The notes: generated by a model from the letters alone, not told the origin. A DNA stretch of 64,000 nucleotides from Collinsella sp. AF20-14LB (GCF_003459505.1 NZ_QRWD01000004.1:94661-158660); one strand, 5' to 3'. Shown: positions 18,460-27,134, counted from the stretch's first letter. Made by a program: numbers and translations.

Positions 18460-18516
18460 CGCATCATTTTGAGCTGCGGGTCCGCTTGAGTGTCTCGTCC
18501 ATTGCGAGCGATTGTT

Positions 18517-18557
18517 ACGGGGGTGTTTCGCATTTATGCGGAATGCCCCCGTTTGTG
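18517..18557 (+). terminator. Terminator after hisS
   Basis: ACGGGGG (18517-18523) pairs with CCCCCGT (18546-18552) and an inner stem TTCGCAT/ATGCGGA extends it; GTTTGTGT follows. Confidence 0.7.
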
Positions 18558-18612
18558 TATGCCGTCCACCGAGAAATACGACCATTTAGAGCAAAAACCC
18601 TTGCAATGCAGA

Positions 18613-18672
18613 AAATACTTTTGTGTGGTAAAGCGCAATCAGTGTCGAAAGTATTTCGCAAGCGCCTATAAT
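18613..18672 (+). promoter_or_regulatory. ppc promoter with inverted repeat
   Basis: TATAAT (18667-18672) precedes ppc. AAATACTTT (18613-18621) and AAAGTATTT (18648-18656) are an exact inverted repeat placed upstream of and around the expected -35 position, which suggests an operator. No regulator can be named. Confidence 0.45.
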
Positions 18673-18716
18673 GAATACCGCATGTTACGTGCATAGAAGG
18701 AGGAATGGGAGGAAAC

Positions 18717-21530
18717 GTGGCTGAGAACCTAAGCAACCAGTCTGTACCCGAAGCCGCGGCGCGCGTCGCTGCCGTGGTCAACCGCCTCGTTAACCGAATC
18801 GGCTCGAATGCCGAGTCCAGGGAGCGTCTCGCCGAGATCGAGATTCCCGAGGAGCTGCGCGACAATCTGGCGTTGTTCCTGCGCCTGGAGCGTCGTGTGC
18901 TTAGCGAGTATGATCCTGAGATCGCGGACCTGTTCGACAAAATCCTGTCGGCCGAGATTGTGGCCAATGCCGGCAACCCCGGTACCCGCGCTGCCGACGA
19001 GGCCGTCGACGAGCAGGGCGTGCCCACCGCCGACGAGCCCACCGCCGTGGCGTTTCGCGAGGTCGTCGATCTGATCGACAGTCTGCCGCTCGATAAGCAG
19101 CAGGTCATCGTTCGCGCCTTTACGAGCTTCTTCCACCTGGCAAACCTGTCGGAGGAGAACTACCGTGTGGCGCAGCTGCGCGAGCGCGAGGCCGGTGCGT
19201 CGACCGATACCGAGGTCGATCCCGCCAACGAGCTCACCGTCGCCTATCACCAACTGGTGAATGAGCTGGGCGTCGAGGGCGCCAACGAGCTGCTCGGCAA
19301 GCTTGAGTTCCATCCCGTCTTTACCGCGCATCCCACCGAGGCCCGTCGCAAGGCCGTCGAGGGCAAGATTCGCCGTATCTCCAACCTGCTGGAGGAGCGT
19401 CCGCGTCTGGGCGGCTCCGACCTGGTGGAGAACGAGCGCCATATGCTGCAGGAGATCGACGCCCTGGTGCGTACGAGCCCCATCGCGCTCAAGAAGCCCA
19501 CGCCGGTCGAGGAAGCCGATACCATCATCGACATCTTCGATAACACGCTGTTCGACGTCATCCCCGTCATCTATCGTCGCTTTGACGACTGGGTGCTGGG
19601 CGACAAGGCCGGTACCGTGCCGCCGCTGTGCCCGGCGTTCTTCCATCCCGGCAGCTGGATCGGTTCCGACCGCGACGGTAACCCCAACGTCACCGCCAAG
19701 GTGAGCCGTGAGGTCGCCGCCAAATACTTCACCCACATGGTGCTCAAGCTCGAGGACAAGTGCCGTCGCATTGGCCGCAACCTTACGCTCGAGGCCACCT
19801 ACAGCAAGCCGTCTGCCGAGCTCATCAACCTGTGGAACCATCAGGTCGAGATGAGCACCCAGTACACGGCTCGCGCCGAGCTGATTTCCGAGCACGAGCC
19901 GCATCGCGCCGTCATGCTCGTCATGGCCGACCGTCTGAACGCCACCGTGCGTCGCATCACCGACACCATGTACCACAGCGCCGATGAGTTCCTGGAGGAC
20001 CTGCGCGTCGTCCAGCGCTCGCTGGCCGCCTGCGGTGCCGTCCGCGCTGCCTACGGCCCGGTCCAGACCATCATCTGGCAGGTCGAGTCCTTCGGCTTCC
20101 ACATGGTCGAGATGGAGTTCCGTCAGCACTCCGTGGTGCACGCCCGCGCCCTCAAGGATATCCACGAGAACGGCATCCACGGCGACCTGCAGCCCATGAC
20201 GCGCGAGGTCATCGACACCTTCCGCGCTATCGGCTCCATCCAGAAGCGCTACGGCAAGAAGATGGCGCACCGCTACATCATCTCGTTCACCAAGAGCGCC
20301 CAGCATGTGGCCGACGTCTTTGAGCTTGCCCACCTGTCCTTTGCACACGAGGAAGACGTTCCCGAGCTCGATGTGATCCCGCTGTTTGAGCAGCTCGAGG
20401 ACCTCGAGGGCTGCGTCGACGTGCTCGACCAGATGCTTACGCTGCCCGTGGTGCAAAAGCGTCTTGCCCAGACCAACCGCCGCATGGAGGTCATGCTGGG
20501 CTATTCCGACTCCTCCAAGGATGCCGGTCCTACTACGGCCATGCTCGCGCTGCACTCCGCGCAGGAGCGCATCGCCAGGTGGGCCGAGAAGAACGATATC
20601 GACCTGGTGCTCATGCACGGTCGCGGCGGTGCCGTGGGCCGTGGCGGCGGTCCGGCCAACAAGGCCGTGCTGGCGCAGCCCAAGGGTTCGGTCAACTGCT
20701 TCTTTAAGCTCACCGAGCAGGGCGAGGTCATCTTTGCCCGTTACGGTAACCGCACGCTGGCTCAGCGCCATGTTGAGTCCGTTGCCGCCGCAACGCTTTT
20801 GCAGTCGGCCCCGAGCGTCGAGAAGACCAACACCGAGACCACGCAGAAGTTTTGGGATATGGCCGAGAAGCTCAACGCAGTAAGCCATGAGCGCTATCTG
20901 GACCTGCTGAACACCGAGGACTTTACACCGTGGTTCTCGACTGTGACGCCGCTGACCGAGGTCGGTCTGCTGCCGATCGGCTCGCGTCCCGCCAAGCGCG
21001 GCCTGGGCGCCAAGTCGCTCGACGACCTGCGTACCATTCCGTGGATCTTCAGCTGGAGCCAGGCGCGCATCAACCTGGCCGCTTGGTACGGCCTGGGTAC
21101 TGCCTGCGAGCAGCTGGGCGACCTTGATCAGCTCAAGGCTGCCTACCAGGAGTGGCCGTTCTTCCGCACCTTTATCGACAACATCGAGATGTCGATCGCC
21201 AAGACCGACCAGCGCATCGCCAAGATGTATCTGCACCTGGGCGATCGCCAGGATCTGTCCGAGAAGGTCTTTACCGAGATGCAGCTCACCCGTAAGTGGG
21301 TCCTTGCCATCGTCGGTGACGAGTGGCCGCTGCAGCGCCGTCGCGTGCTTGGCTGCGCTGTCCGCGTGCGCAACCCCTACGTCGACGCCCTGTCCATCGC
21401 CCAGGTTCGCGCCCTTCGCGAGGTGCGTATGAACCAGGACGAGATGGCCGAGGAGAAGAAGGCCGAGTACATGAGCCTGATTCTTTCGACTGTGACCGGC
21501 GTCTCGGCAGGTTTGCAGAACACGGGGTAA
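18717..21530 (+). CDS. ppc: Phosphoenolpyruvate carboxylase
   Basis: Anaplerotic enzyme that makes oxaloacetate from phosphoenolpyruvate and bicarbonate. The 937-residue product carries the family motifs VFTAHPTEARR (catalytic His), GSDRDGNPNVTAKV, LGYSDSSKDAGPT, MHGRGGAVGRGGGP and the invariant C-terminal QNTG. GTG 18717 is preferred because GGGAGGAAAC sits directly ahead at correct spacing; ATG 18705 is in frame but lies too close to its own GGAGGA. It is monocistronic, followed by a large structured element. Confidence 0.95.
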   Translation: MAENLSNQSVPEAAARVAAVVNRLVNRIGSNAESRERLAEIEIPEELRDNLALFLRLERRVLSEYDPEIADLFDKILSAEIVANAGNPGTRAADEAVDEQGVPTADEPTAVAFREVVDLIDSLPLDKQQVIVRAFTSFFHLANLSEENYRVAQLREREAGASTDTEVDPANELTVAYHQLVNELGVEGANELLGKLEFHPVFTAHPTEARRKAVEGKIRRISNLLEERPRLGGSDLVENERHMLQEIDALVRTSPIALKKPTPVEEADTIIDIFDNTLFDVIPVIYRRFDDWVLGDKAGTVPPLCPAFFHPGSWIGSDRDGNPNVTAKVSREVAAKYFTHMVLKLEDKCRRIGRNLTLEATYSKPSAELINLWNHQVEMSTQYTARAELISEHEPHRAVMLVMADRLNATVRRITDTMYHSADEFLEDLRVVQRSLAACGAVRAAYGPVQTIIWQVESFGFHMVEMEFRQHSVVHARALKDIHENGIHGDLQPMTREVIDTFRAIGSIQKRYGKKMAHRYIISFTKSAQHVADVFELAHLSFAHEEDVPELDVIPLFEQLEDLEGCVDVLDQMLTLPVVQKRLAQTNRRMEVMLGYSDSSKDAGPTTAMLALHSAQERIARWAEKNDIDLVLMHGRGGAVGRGGGPANKAVLAQPKGSVNCFFKLTEQGEVIFARYGNRTLAQRHVESVAAATLLQSAPSVEKTNTETTQKFWDMAEKLNAVSHERYLDLLNTEDFTPWFSTVTPLTEVGLLPIGSRPAKRGLGAKSLDDLRTIPWIFSWSQARINLAAWYGLGTACEQLGDLDQLKAAYQEWPFFRTFIDNIEMSIAKTDQRIAKMYLHLGDRQDLSEKVFTEMQLTRKWVLAIVGDEWPLQRRRVLGCAVRVRNPYVDALSIAQVRALREVRMNQDEMAEEKKAEYMSLILSTVTGVSAGLQNTG

Positions 21531-21553
21531 TCGATAGCCCTGTGGCTCTCACC

Positions 21554-21685
21554 GGGACCCGATGGGATTCCCTCTGAATGCGTCCTCGCACTTGAAGCCC
21601 CCTTATCCTGCTCCTTCGGAGCTGCGGATAAGGGGGCTTCGTGCTGCGGAATGCATTCAGAGGGAAACCCATCGGGTCCCTTCGT
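21554..21685 (+). repeat. Structured intergenic element, family A, copy 1
   Basis: A long nested hairpin starting about 25 bases after ppc. Pairs: GGGACCCGATGGG with its complement near 21667-21680; TTCCCTCTGAATGC (21568-21581) with 21653-21666; GAAGCCCCCTTATCC (21594-21608) with 21626-21640; tip CTCC-TTC-GGAG. Between middle and inner stems lies a symmetrical 12 x 12 segment, GTCCTCGCACTT on the left and GTGCTGCGGAAT on the right, nearly the same as in the copy after larD. Confidence 0.75.
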
Positions 21686-21960
21686 CCTCGGTCTTCGGGG
21701 ATTACAGCTGAGGGGAGAATGGCGCGCTTCGCGCTTAATGTGGGGTGCGGCGAGGGCTTCTTGCGTCCTGCGGAGTGTGCCTAAAAGTAAACTGATGGCG
21801 GGCCCTGCGATGTCCGGTCTTCGGCGGATTACTGGCTGGTGGAATAATGGCGCGCTCCGCGCACTTTGATGGGGCTTCGTGCTGCGGAATGCATTCAGAG
21901 GGAAACCCGTCGGGTCCCTTCGTCCTAGGTCTTCGGTGAATCAGCCGCTGGGTGAGGGTG
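21635..21960. repeat. Three degenerate copies of a roughly 100-bp repeat
   Basis: The right half of the family A element (21635-21690) is repeated almost exactly at 21871-21926, without its left half. A third, more diverged unit at about 21756-21866 shares CCTGCGGAGTG, GGTCTTCGGCGGATTAC and GGAATAATGGCGCGCT with them. They look like remains of stepwise duplication. Confidence 0.6.
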
Positions 21961-22365
21961 GTGCTTGGGGTGACGTGCAAAAAACGGAGTTTTCAGCAGC
22001 TAAAGATTGATGCATAGGACCATAGGTGACGTTCGCGGTCCCTGTTGATGCTTTTGCACGACAATTGGGCCTTGGCGATGCTCATATATGACTGGTTTCT
22101 TGCCGCATGCTGCCTAGAAGGCAAGAGCCATGGAGGCTTCCTAGCTTTCGATAGGCTTTTAGCCCTATAGACTTATCTCGCGATGCTGAATACTCCCAAA
22201 AATGCACGCTCCGGATGGGGCTACCCTGTTACGGTTCGAAACCCGTGCGTCATTCTATGCATTATATTGACGTATTTATGCAAGATAGCTTACGCGCGCA
22301 TGCCACAGGATTGATGTGTGTCTCTGCGCTGTGTAAGCCATCCTGTCCATAGTGCCATTGACAGG

Positions 22366-22399
22366 CGGCCGCGGTCCCGTTTGGGATCGCGGCCGTTTT
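22366..22399 (+). terminator. Terminator-like hairpin in the larA leader
   Basis: CGGCCGCGGTCCC (22366-22378), loop GTTT, GGGATCGCGGCCG (22383-22395), then TTTT. It lies 123 bases before the larA start. Upstream, ACAGGAT (near 22305) can pair with ATCCTGT (near 22341), and CCTGTC with GACAGG next to the hairpin, so alternative folds are possible. A TTGACG at 22267-22272 could be a -35. Confidence 0.5.
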
Positions 22400-22521
22400 G
22401 GTGTGGGTCAAATATGAACGTTGTGTTAATGAGTCGGTGGACGGTGGTGTTTTTCGGTGAGCGGCGTATCCTTCCAACGGTTTATCTAGTGTGTCAGTTG
22501 AAAGGAAGAGGGCGCTCGTCA

Positions 22522-23799
22522 TTGTTTGAATGTGAACTGCCGTTTGACCACAAGACGTTGCATCTGGAACTCGAGGATAAGAACTTCGCGGGTGTGATGG
22601 AAGGTCATCAAAACGAGTTTAAGACCACGAAATCGCAGGAAGAGCTGGTGGAGGAGTCGCTTGCCAACCCTTACGGCTCGCCTTCGCTCGAGGAGCTTTG
22701 TGCTGGCAAGAAGGATATTGTCATCATTAGCTCAGATCATACGCGTCCCGTTCCCTCGCGTGTGACGATGCCTATTCTGCTGCATCACATCCACTCCGCT
22801 GCGCCTGAGGCGCGCGTTCGCATTCTGGTTGCTACGGGTATGCATCGTCCGTCGACGCACGAGGAGCTCGTCAACAAGTACGGCGAGGAGATCGTTGCCA
22901 ACGAGGAAATCGTTATGCACGTCGCGACTGACGACAGCATGATGAAAAAGATCGGCACCCTGCCTTCTGGTGGCGAGTGCATCATCAACAAGATTGCGGC
23001 CGATTGCGATCTGCTGCTTGCCGAGGGCTTTATTGAGCCGCACTTCTTTGCCGGTTTCTCTGGTAGCCGCAAGTCCGTCCTGCCTGGCATCGCCAGCTAC
23101 AAGACCATCATGTACAACCACAACGGTCAGTTTGTGAACGATTCCCACTCGCGTGCCGGCAACCTGTGCCACAACCACGTGAGCGAGGACATGTTTGCCG
23201 CCGCCGAGATGGCTCACCTTGCCTTTGTGCTCAACGTGGTGCTCAACGGCAAGCACGAGGTCATTGGCTCCTTTGCCGGCGACATCCACAAGGCGCACGA
23301 GGCTGGCTGCGAGTTCGTGAAGAGCCTTGCCGGCGTTGAGCCCGTCGAGTGCGAGATCGCCATTACCACTAACGGCGGCTACCCCCTCGATCAGAACATC
23401 TATCAGGCTGTGAAGGGCATGTGCGCTGCCGAGGCCACGCTTCCCGAGGGCGGTGTGATCATCGACGTCGCCGGTTGTGCCGACGGTCACGGCGGCGAGG
23501 GCTTCTATCACAACATCGCCGACAACGATCCGGCAGAGTTTGAGCGCGCCTGCATCGATCGTCCTAAGGACGAGACCCTGCCCGATCAGTGGACGAGCCA
23601 GATCTTTGCCCGCATCCTGGCGCATCACCCTGTGATCATGGTTACCGACCTGTGCGATCACCAGATGCTCAAGGATATGCACATGACGCCGGTCAACACT
23701 ATCGAGGAAGCGCTCAAGCTCGCCTTTGAGATGAAGGGTGCCGATGCCAAGGTCGCCGTCATCCCCGATGGCCTGGGTGTTGTTGTCGCACAGCACTAG
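22522..23799 (+). CDS. larA: Nickel-pincer lactate racemase LarA
   Basis: Interconverts D- and L-lactate with a nickel pincer nucleotide cofactor in the cytosol. The start is best placed at TTG 22522, preceded by GGAAGAGG: the protein is then 425 residues and key residues fall at the same numbers as in Lactobacillus plantarum LarA: H108 (GMHRPS), H174 and K184 (EPHFFAGFSGSRKS, cofactor lysine) and H200 (YNHNGQ, nickel ligand). The motif SSDHTRPVPS is also typical. A longer in-frame reading from 22318 crosses the leader hairpin and is rejected. The aquaporin-type channel follows on the same strand and larBC face it from the other side. Confidence 0.93.
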   Translation: MFECELPFDHKTLHLELEDKNFAGVMEGHQNEFKTTKSQEELVEESLANPYGSPSLEELCAGKKDIVIISSDHTRPVPSRVTMPILLHHIHSAAPEARVRILVATGMHRPSTHEELVNKYGEEIVANEEIVMHVATDDSMMKKIGTLPSGGECIINKIAADCDLLLAEGFIEPHFFAGFSGSRKSVLPGIASYKTIMYNHNGQFVNDSHSRAGNLCHNHVSEDMFAAAEMAHLAFVLNVVLNGKHEVIGSFAGDIHKAHEAGCEFVKSLAGVEPVECEIAITTNGGYPLDQNIYQAVKGMCAAEATLPEGGVIIDVAGCADGHGGEGFYHNIADNDPAEFERACIDRPKDETLPDQWTSQIFARILAHHPVIMVTDLCDHQMLKDMHMTPVNTIEEALKLAFEMKGADAKVAVIPDGLGVVVAQH

Positions 23800-23848
23800 T
23801 GCGCGGCTTAAACGAATCGTTTATAACCGACAAGAAAGATAAGGTTTT

Positions 23849-24580
23849 ATGCTTACCAAACTCCTCTGCGAATTCGGCGCAACGGCCCTCATGATCGTCT
23901 TTGGCGTGGGCGTTCACTGCGATACCGTGCTCAAGGGCACCAAGTATCAGGGCTCCGGCCATATGTTTGCCATCACCACCTGGTCCTTTGGCATCTCGGT
24001 CTGCCTGTTTGTCTTTGGTGGCGCTGTGTGCATGAACCCCGCCATGGTGCTTGCCCAGTGCATCGTCGGCCTGGTGCCGTGGGGCAACTGCATCCCCTTC
24101 ATGCTTGCCGATATGCTCGGCGGCTTTGTGGGTGCCGTGATCGCTTGGTTTATGTATGCCGATGAGTTCAAGGCTTCCGAGGGCGTCGTCGACCCCATTG
24201 CCCAGCGCAACATCTTCTCGACCAACCCCACCACCGAGGGCACGAACTATGCTCGTAACTTCTTCTGCGAGGCTATCTGCACCTTCGTGTTCATCAGCGC
24301 CATCCTTGCTGCCGCTAGCCGCGCCGGCGAGAACGTTCTGTTGCTCGCCATCTGCGTCGGCCTGATTGTCTGGGCCGTTGGCATGGGCATGGGCGGCATC
24401 ACCGGCTTCGCCATGAACCAGGCACGTGACCTTGGTCCTCGCATGGCCTATCAGGTGCTGCCGATTAAGAACAAGGCTGACAACAACTGGAAGTATGGTC
24501 TGCTTGTTCCTGGCATCGCGCCGTTTGTCGGTGCTATTGTCGCCGCGCTGTTTGTGCATGGCTTCTTGGGCATGTTCTAG
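23849..24580 (+). CDS. larD: MIP-family channel, probable lactate channel LarD
   Basis: Six-helix aquaglyceroporin-like membrane channel of 243 residues. In Lar loci the equivalent protein carries lactic acid. The first half-helix motif is normal (GGAVCMNPAMVLAQ); the second, normally NPARDLGPR, reads NQARDLGPR, so the second NPA box has Pro changed to Gln while the selectivity arginine and following residues are kept. It is 49 bases after larA with a weak AAGAAAGATAAGG site. It could also carry glycerol or water; the link to larA argues for lactate. Confidence 0.87.
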   Translation: MLTKLLCEFGATALMIVFGVGVHCDTVLKGTKYQGSGHMFAITTWSFGISVCLFVFGGAVCMNPAMVLAQCIVGLVPWGNCIPFMLADMLGGFVGAVIAWFMYADEFKASEGVVDPIAQRNIFSTNPTTEGTNYARNFFCEAICTFVFISAILAAASRAGENVLLLAICVGLIVWAVGMGMGGITGFAMNQARDLGPRMAYQVLPIKNKADNNWKYGLLVPGIAPFVGAIVAALFVHGFLGMF

Positions 24581-24602
24581 TCGAAGGCTACATAGTTGTC
24601 CG

Positions 24603-24725
24603 CTGGCCGCATGGGGCAACTTCCCAGCGCGTCCTCGGACATGAAAGAACCCCCGCTGCGCACTTCGTGCGGCGGGGGTTCTTTCGTCCTGCGGAATGCG
24701 CTGGGAAGTTACCCCAAGCGGCCAG
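24603..24725 (+). repeat. Structured intergenic element, family A, copy 2
   Basis: Outer stem CTGGCCGC/GCGGCCAG (24603-24610 with 24718-24725), middle stem AACTTCCCAGCGC (24618-24630 with 24698-24710), inner stem GAAAGAACCCCCGC (24643-24656 with 24672-24685). The segment between middle and inner stems is GTCCTCGGACAT on the left (24631-24642) and GTCCTGCGGAAT on the right (24686-24697), matching copy 1 apart from paired changes. The stems themselves are unrelated to copy 1. It follows larD by 22 bases. Nothing else was seen up to 24881. Confidence 0.75.
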
Positions 24726-24881
24726 CTGCGGGATCTTAGTCGCGTTGGAAAAGCAACCCAACATATATATCTGAATATGGATGGGAGGGGCTTGTTGCTG
24801 GTAGGGGCGTTGGGCTGTTGTTGACACTTTGGGATGCGTGGCGCCCTGGGTTGGGGTGATGCTTTGGGATGGGCTTCTTAC

Positions 24882-25421
24882 TTAGCCGAAGAGGGGTTTT
24901 ATGGCTGATAGGTAGTCTTTGGCTACTTCGGCCTTATCTGCTTGGAAGTTGTGCCAGGCCCACCATTGGACCATTCCTACGAAGCTTGAAGCTATGTGGT
25001 GTAGTAGGAAGCTTCGGTCCATGGTGGCTGCTGGGCCTGCGGGGTCGACGGGGACGGTTTCGGCTGCTCGTGACATGATGGTCTTGCGTAAGCAGTCGGC
25101 GAAGACGCGTGAGCCGGCGCCGGCTACGAGGGCTCGTACGCCCTGGCGGCGTTCCCAGAGGTTGTTGAGGATATGCTCGACTTGTACGAGCGGATCATCG
25201 AGCGGTGTGCCATCGTCGTCGAGGACGTGGGTGCAGATGTCGCTCACGAGTTCGGACAGTAGGTCATCTTTGCTTTTGAAGAGGCCGTAGAACGTGGCCC
25301 GACCCACATGGGCGCGAGCGATAATGTCGCCGACGGTGATCTTGCCGTAGTCCTCTTCGCGCAGCAGCTCGGAGAACGCCGCAACGATGGCAGCGCGGCT
25401 TTTTGCCTTGCGGGCATCCAT
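24882..25421 (-). CDS. TetR-family transcriptional regulator
   Basis: Regulator of 179 residues with an N-terminal TetR helix-turn-helix (ITVGDIIARAHVGRATFYGLFKSKDDLL) and a C-terminal ligand or dimer domain of the TetR_C_7-like kind. The ATG starts 2 bases after the larC stop, so it is translated with larB-larC. A perfect 11-bp inverted repeat in front of larB (27179-27212) is a probable binding site; autoregulation of larBC-tetR is inference. Confidence 0.85.
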   Translation of the reverse strand: MDARKAKSRAAIVAAFSELLREEDYGKITVGDIIARAHVGRATFYGLFKSKDDLLSELVSDICTHVLDDDGTPLDDPLVQVEHILNNLWERRQGVRALVAGAGSRVFADCLRKTIMSRAAETVPVDPAGPAATMDRSFLLHHIASSFVGMVQWWAWHNFQADKAEVAKDYLSAIKPLFG

Positions 25422-25423
25422 GG

Positions 25424-26341
25424 CTATGCGTCCGCGTGAACGAGCAGGCAGCGGAGCGTACCGGAGCAGCCCTCGTAGGGGCGCTTACCGGCGCCGTAGC
25501 CGACGGCCTCGATGCGGTAGCGGGCCGGCAGGTGCTCGGACGTGCGCAGCGCGGCGATGATGGCGGCACCCGTGGGCGTGACGAGCTCGCCGGCGACCGG
25601 TGCGGGCGTGAGGGCGATATTGCCCGCCTGGCACAGGTTGACGACAGCGGGGACGGGAATGGGCATGAGACCGTGGGCACAACGGATGGTACCGTGACCC
25701 TCGGAGAGCGACTCGACCACGATGTCCTCAATACCCAGGGCATCGAGGCAGATGGCGACAGAGCAGACGTCGACGATGGAATCGACGGCGCCCACCTCGT
25801 GGAACATGACGGTCTCGGGCGTTTTGCCGTGGGCCTTGGCCTCGGCGGCGGCGAGCGCGGTAAAGATGGCGAGCGCGCGACGCTTGGCGCCATCGCTTAG
25901 CTGCGAGCCATCTATGATGGCGGTGACGTCCGCCAAAGAACGGTGGTGATGGTGGTGGGCGTGATGGTGACCCTCGTGGCCATGACCGTGGCCCTCATGG
26001 TCATGCTCGTGGCAGTGCTCGTGTTCGTGCTCGCCATGATCATGATGGTGGTGCTCATGCTCGTGCGTGTGCTCGGCAGCTGCTTCGTTGCCGTAGAGCC
26101 AGGCCATATCGTGATCGTGGTTCTCGAGCTCCTCTGCAAGCTGGACGTCGAAATCGCAGGCGTTGATGCCATGCTTGCTTACGCGTGTGACGGCGATCGT
26201 AAAGCCGTCGACCGGCAGCGTGGCGAGCTGCTCGCGCAGGTGCTCCTCGCTGGCGCCTAGGTCGAGCAGGGCCGCGACGGTCATATCGCCGCTGATGCCC
26301 GAGGTGCCGTCGATGATAAGCGTGTGCTGATGATTGGACAT
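25424..26341 (-). CDS. larC: LarC nickel insertion protein, LarC1 part only
   Basis: Nickel-inserting cyclometallase component for the LarA cofactor. The 305-residue protein begins LIIDGTSGISGDMTVAALLDLGA, has HEVGAVDSIVDVCSVAICLDALG and ends shortly after GELVTPTGAAIIAAL and VGYGAGKR. Residues about 90-135 form a dense His/Glu/Asp tract that fits nickel storage. The product stops where LarC1 normally ends; the LarC2 part, which in L. plantarum is reached by ribosomal frameshifting and in other bacteria is fused, is absent because tetR begins 2 bases later. AAGGAG precedes the ATG. Confidence 0.88.
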   Translation of the reverse strand: MSNHQHTLIIDGTSGISGDMTVAALLDLGASEEHLREQLATLPVDGFTIAVTRVSKHGINACDFDVQLAEELENHDHDMAWLYGNEAAAEHTHEHEHHHHDHGEHEHEHCHEHDHEGHGHGHEGHHHAHHHHHRSLADVTAIIDGSQLSDGAKRRALAIFTALAAAEAKAHGKTPETVMFHEVGAVDSIVDVCSVAICLDALGIEDIVVESLSEGHGTIRCAHGLMPIPVPAVVNLCQAGNIALTPAPVAGELVTPTGAAIIAALRTSEHLPARYRIEAVGYGAGKRPYEGCSGTLRCLLVHADA

Positions 26342-26351
26342 GGAATGCTCC

Positions 26352-27134
26352 TTAACGGGCGCAGGGCGTGCCGGCGCTCAGATGATTGATAAGACTTGCC
26401 TGGTAGGCGGCACCAAAGCCGTTGTCGATGTTGACGACCGAAACGCCGCTGGCACAGGAGTTGAGCATGGCGAGCAGCGCGGCTACGCCACCAAAGCTCG
26501 CGCCGTAACCCACGCTGGTGGGAACGGCGATGACCGGACAGCTCACCAGGCCGCCGATAACGCTCGCCAACGCGCCCTCCATGCCGGCAATGGCGATGAC
26601 CACCTGTGCCTGGGCAAGTTCCTCGGCATGCGCGAGCAGACGGTGCAGACCGGCGACACCCACGTCGTAGAGGCGGTCGACCTCGTTGCCATAGAACTCA
26701 GCCGTCAACGCGGCTTCCTCGGCGACGGGCAGGTCGCTCGTGCCGGCGCAGGCGACAACGATGCGTCCGTTGCCGGTAGGGGAGGGCTTGCCGCCCACGA
26801 GGGCGAGCTGTGCGTCCGGGACATATCCCAGGTCGATGCCGTTGTCGAGGAGCTCCGAGGTGCGGATTGCCTTCTCGGCATCCAGGCGCGTGACCAGGAT
26901 ACGTTCCTGGCCGGCATCGCGCAGCGCTTCGATAATGGCGGCAATCTGCTCGGCGGTTTTACCGGCACCGTAGACAACCTCGCCGGCTCCCTGGCGTACC
27001 CCGCGTGAAAGATCGAGCTGTGCAAAACCCAGATCAGCGGTTGGTGCCGTCTGGATGCGCGTGAGGGCGACGGCCGGGGTGACTGCTCCGTCGGCAACAT
27101 CGCTCAGCAATTGCTCAAGATCTCGCTTATCCAT
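26352..27134 (-). CDS. larB: Nicotinate mononucleotide-type carboxylase/hydrolase LarB
   Basis: First enzyme of nickel pincer cofactor synthesis: carboxylates and hydrolyses nicotinic acid adenine dinucleotide. The 260-residue product starts MDKRDLEQLLSDVADG, keeps FAQLDLSRGVRQGAGEVVYG, and ends with a PurE-like fold marked by ACAGTSDLPVAEEAALTAEFYG, VIAIAGMEGALASVIGGL and PTSVGYGASFGG. A longer frame to 27167 adds eleven residues without a site. larC follows after 10 bases. larE was not seen in this window. Confidence 0.92.
   Translation of the reverse strand: MDKRDLEQLLSDVADGAVTPAVALTRIQTAPTADLGFAQLDLSRGVRQGAGEVVYGAGKTAEQIAAIIEALRDAGQERILVTRLDAEKAIRTSELLDNGIDLGYVPDAQLALVGGKPSPTGNGRIVVACAGTSDLPVAEEAALTAEFYGNEVDRLYDVGVAGLHRLLAHAEELAQAQVVIAIAGMEGALASVIGGLVSCPVIAVPTSVGYGASFGGVAALLAMLNSCASGVSVVNIDNGFGAAYQASLINHLSAGTPCAR

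Larger units (their letters stand above)
21531..22521. other. 990-base interval without a supported gene between ppc and larA
   Basis: Contains the family A element (21554-21685), a set of degenerate repeats (about 21635-21960), a sequence without recognisable signal (about 21960-22260), and the larA leader with its hairpin. A GGTTCGAAACC string near 22234 resembles a tRNA T loop but no cloverleaf can be built. Confidence 0.6.

Noticed and set aside
18729..21236. Long minus-strand frame opposite ppc (835 codons)
   Set aside because: Composition rich in His, Leu, Val and Gly without motifs; antisense shadow of ppc.
22190..22260. tRNA gene suggested by GGTTCGAAACC
   Set aside because: The T-stem cannot form with a 7-base loop and no D-arm, anticodon arm or acceptor pairing is present.
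22318..22521. N-terminal extension of LarA in the long open frame
   Set aside because: It crosses the leader hairpin, has no ribosome site, and the TTG at 22522 gives the exact residue numbers of known LarA.
25943..26260. Hydrophobic plus-strand frame rich in Val and Met
   Set aside because: Antisense reading of the His-rich tract of larC; repeats of CAC/CAT codons produce this artefact.
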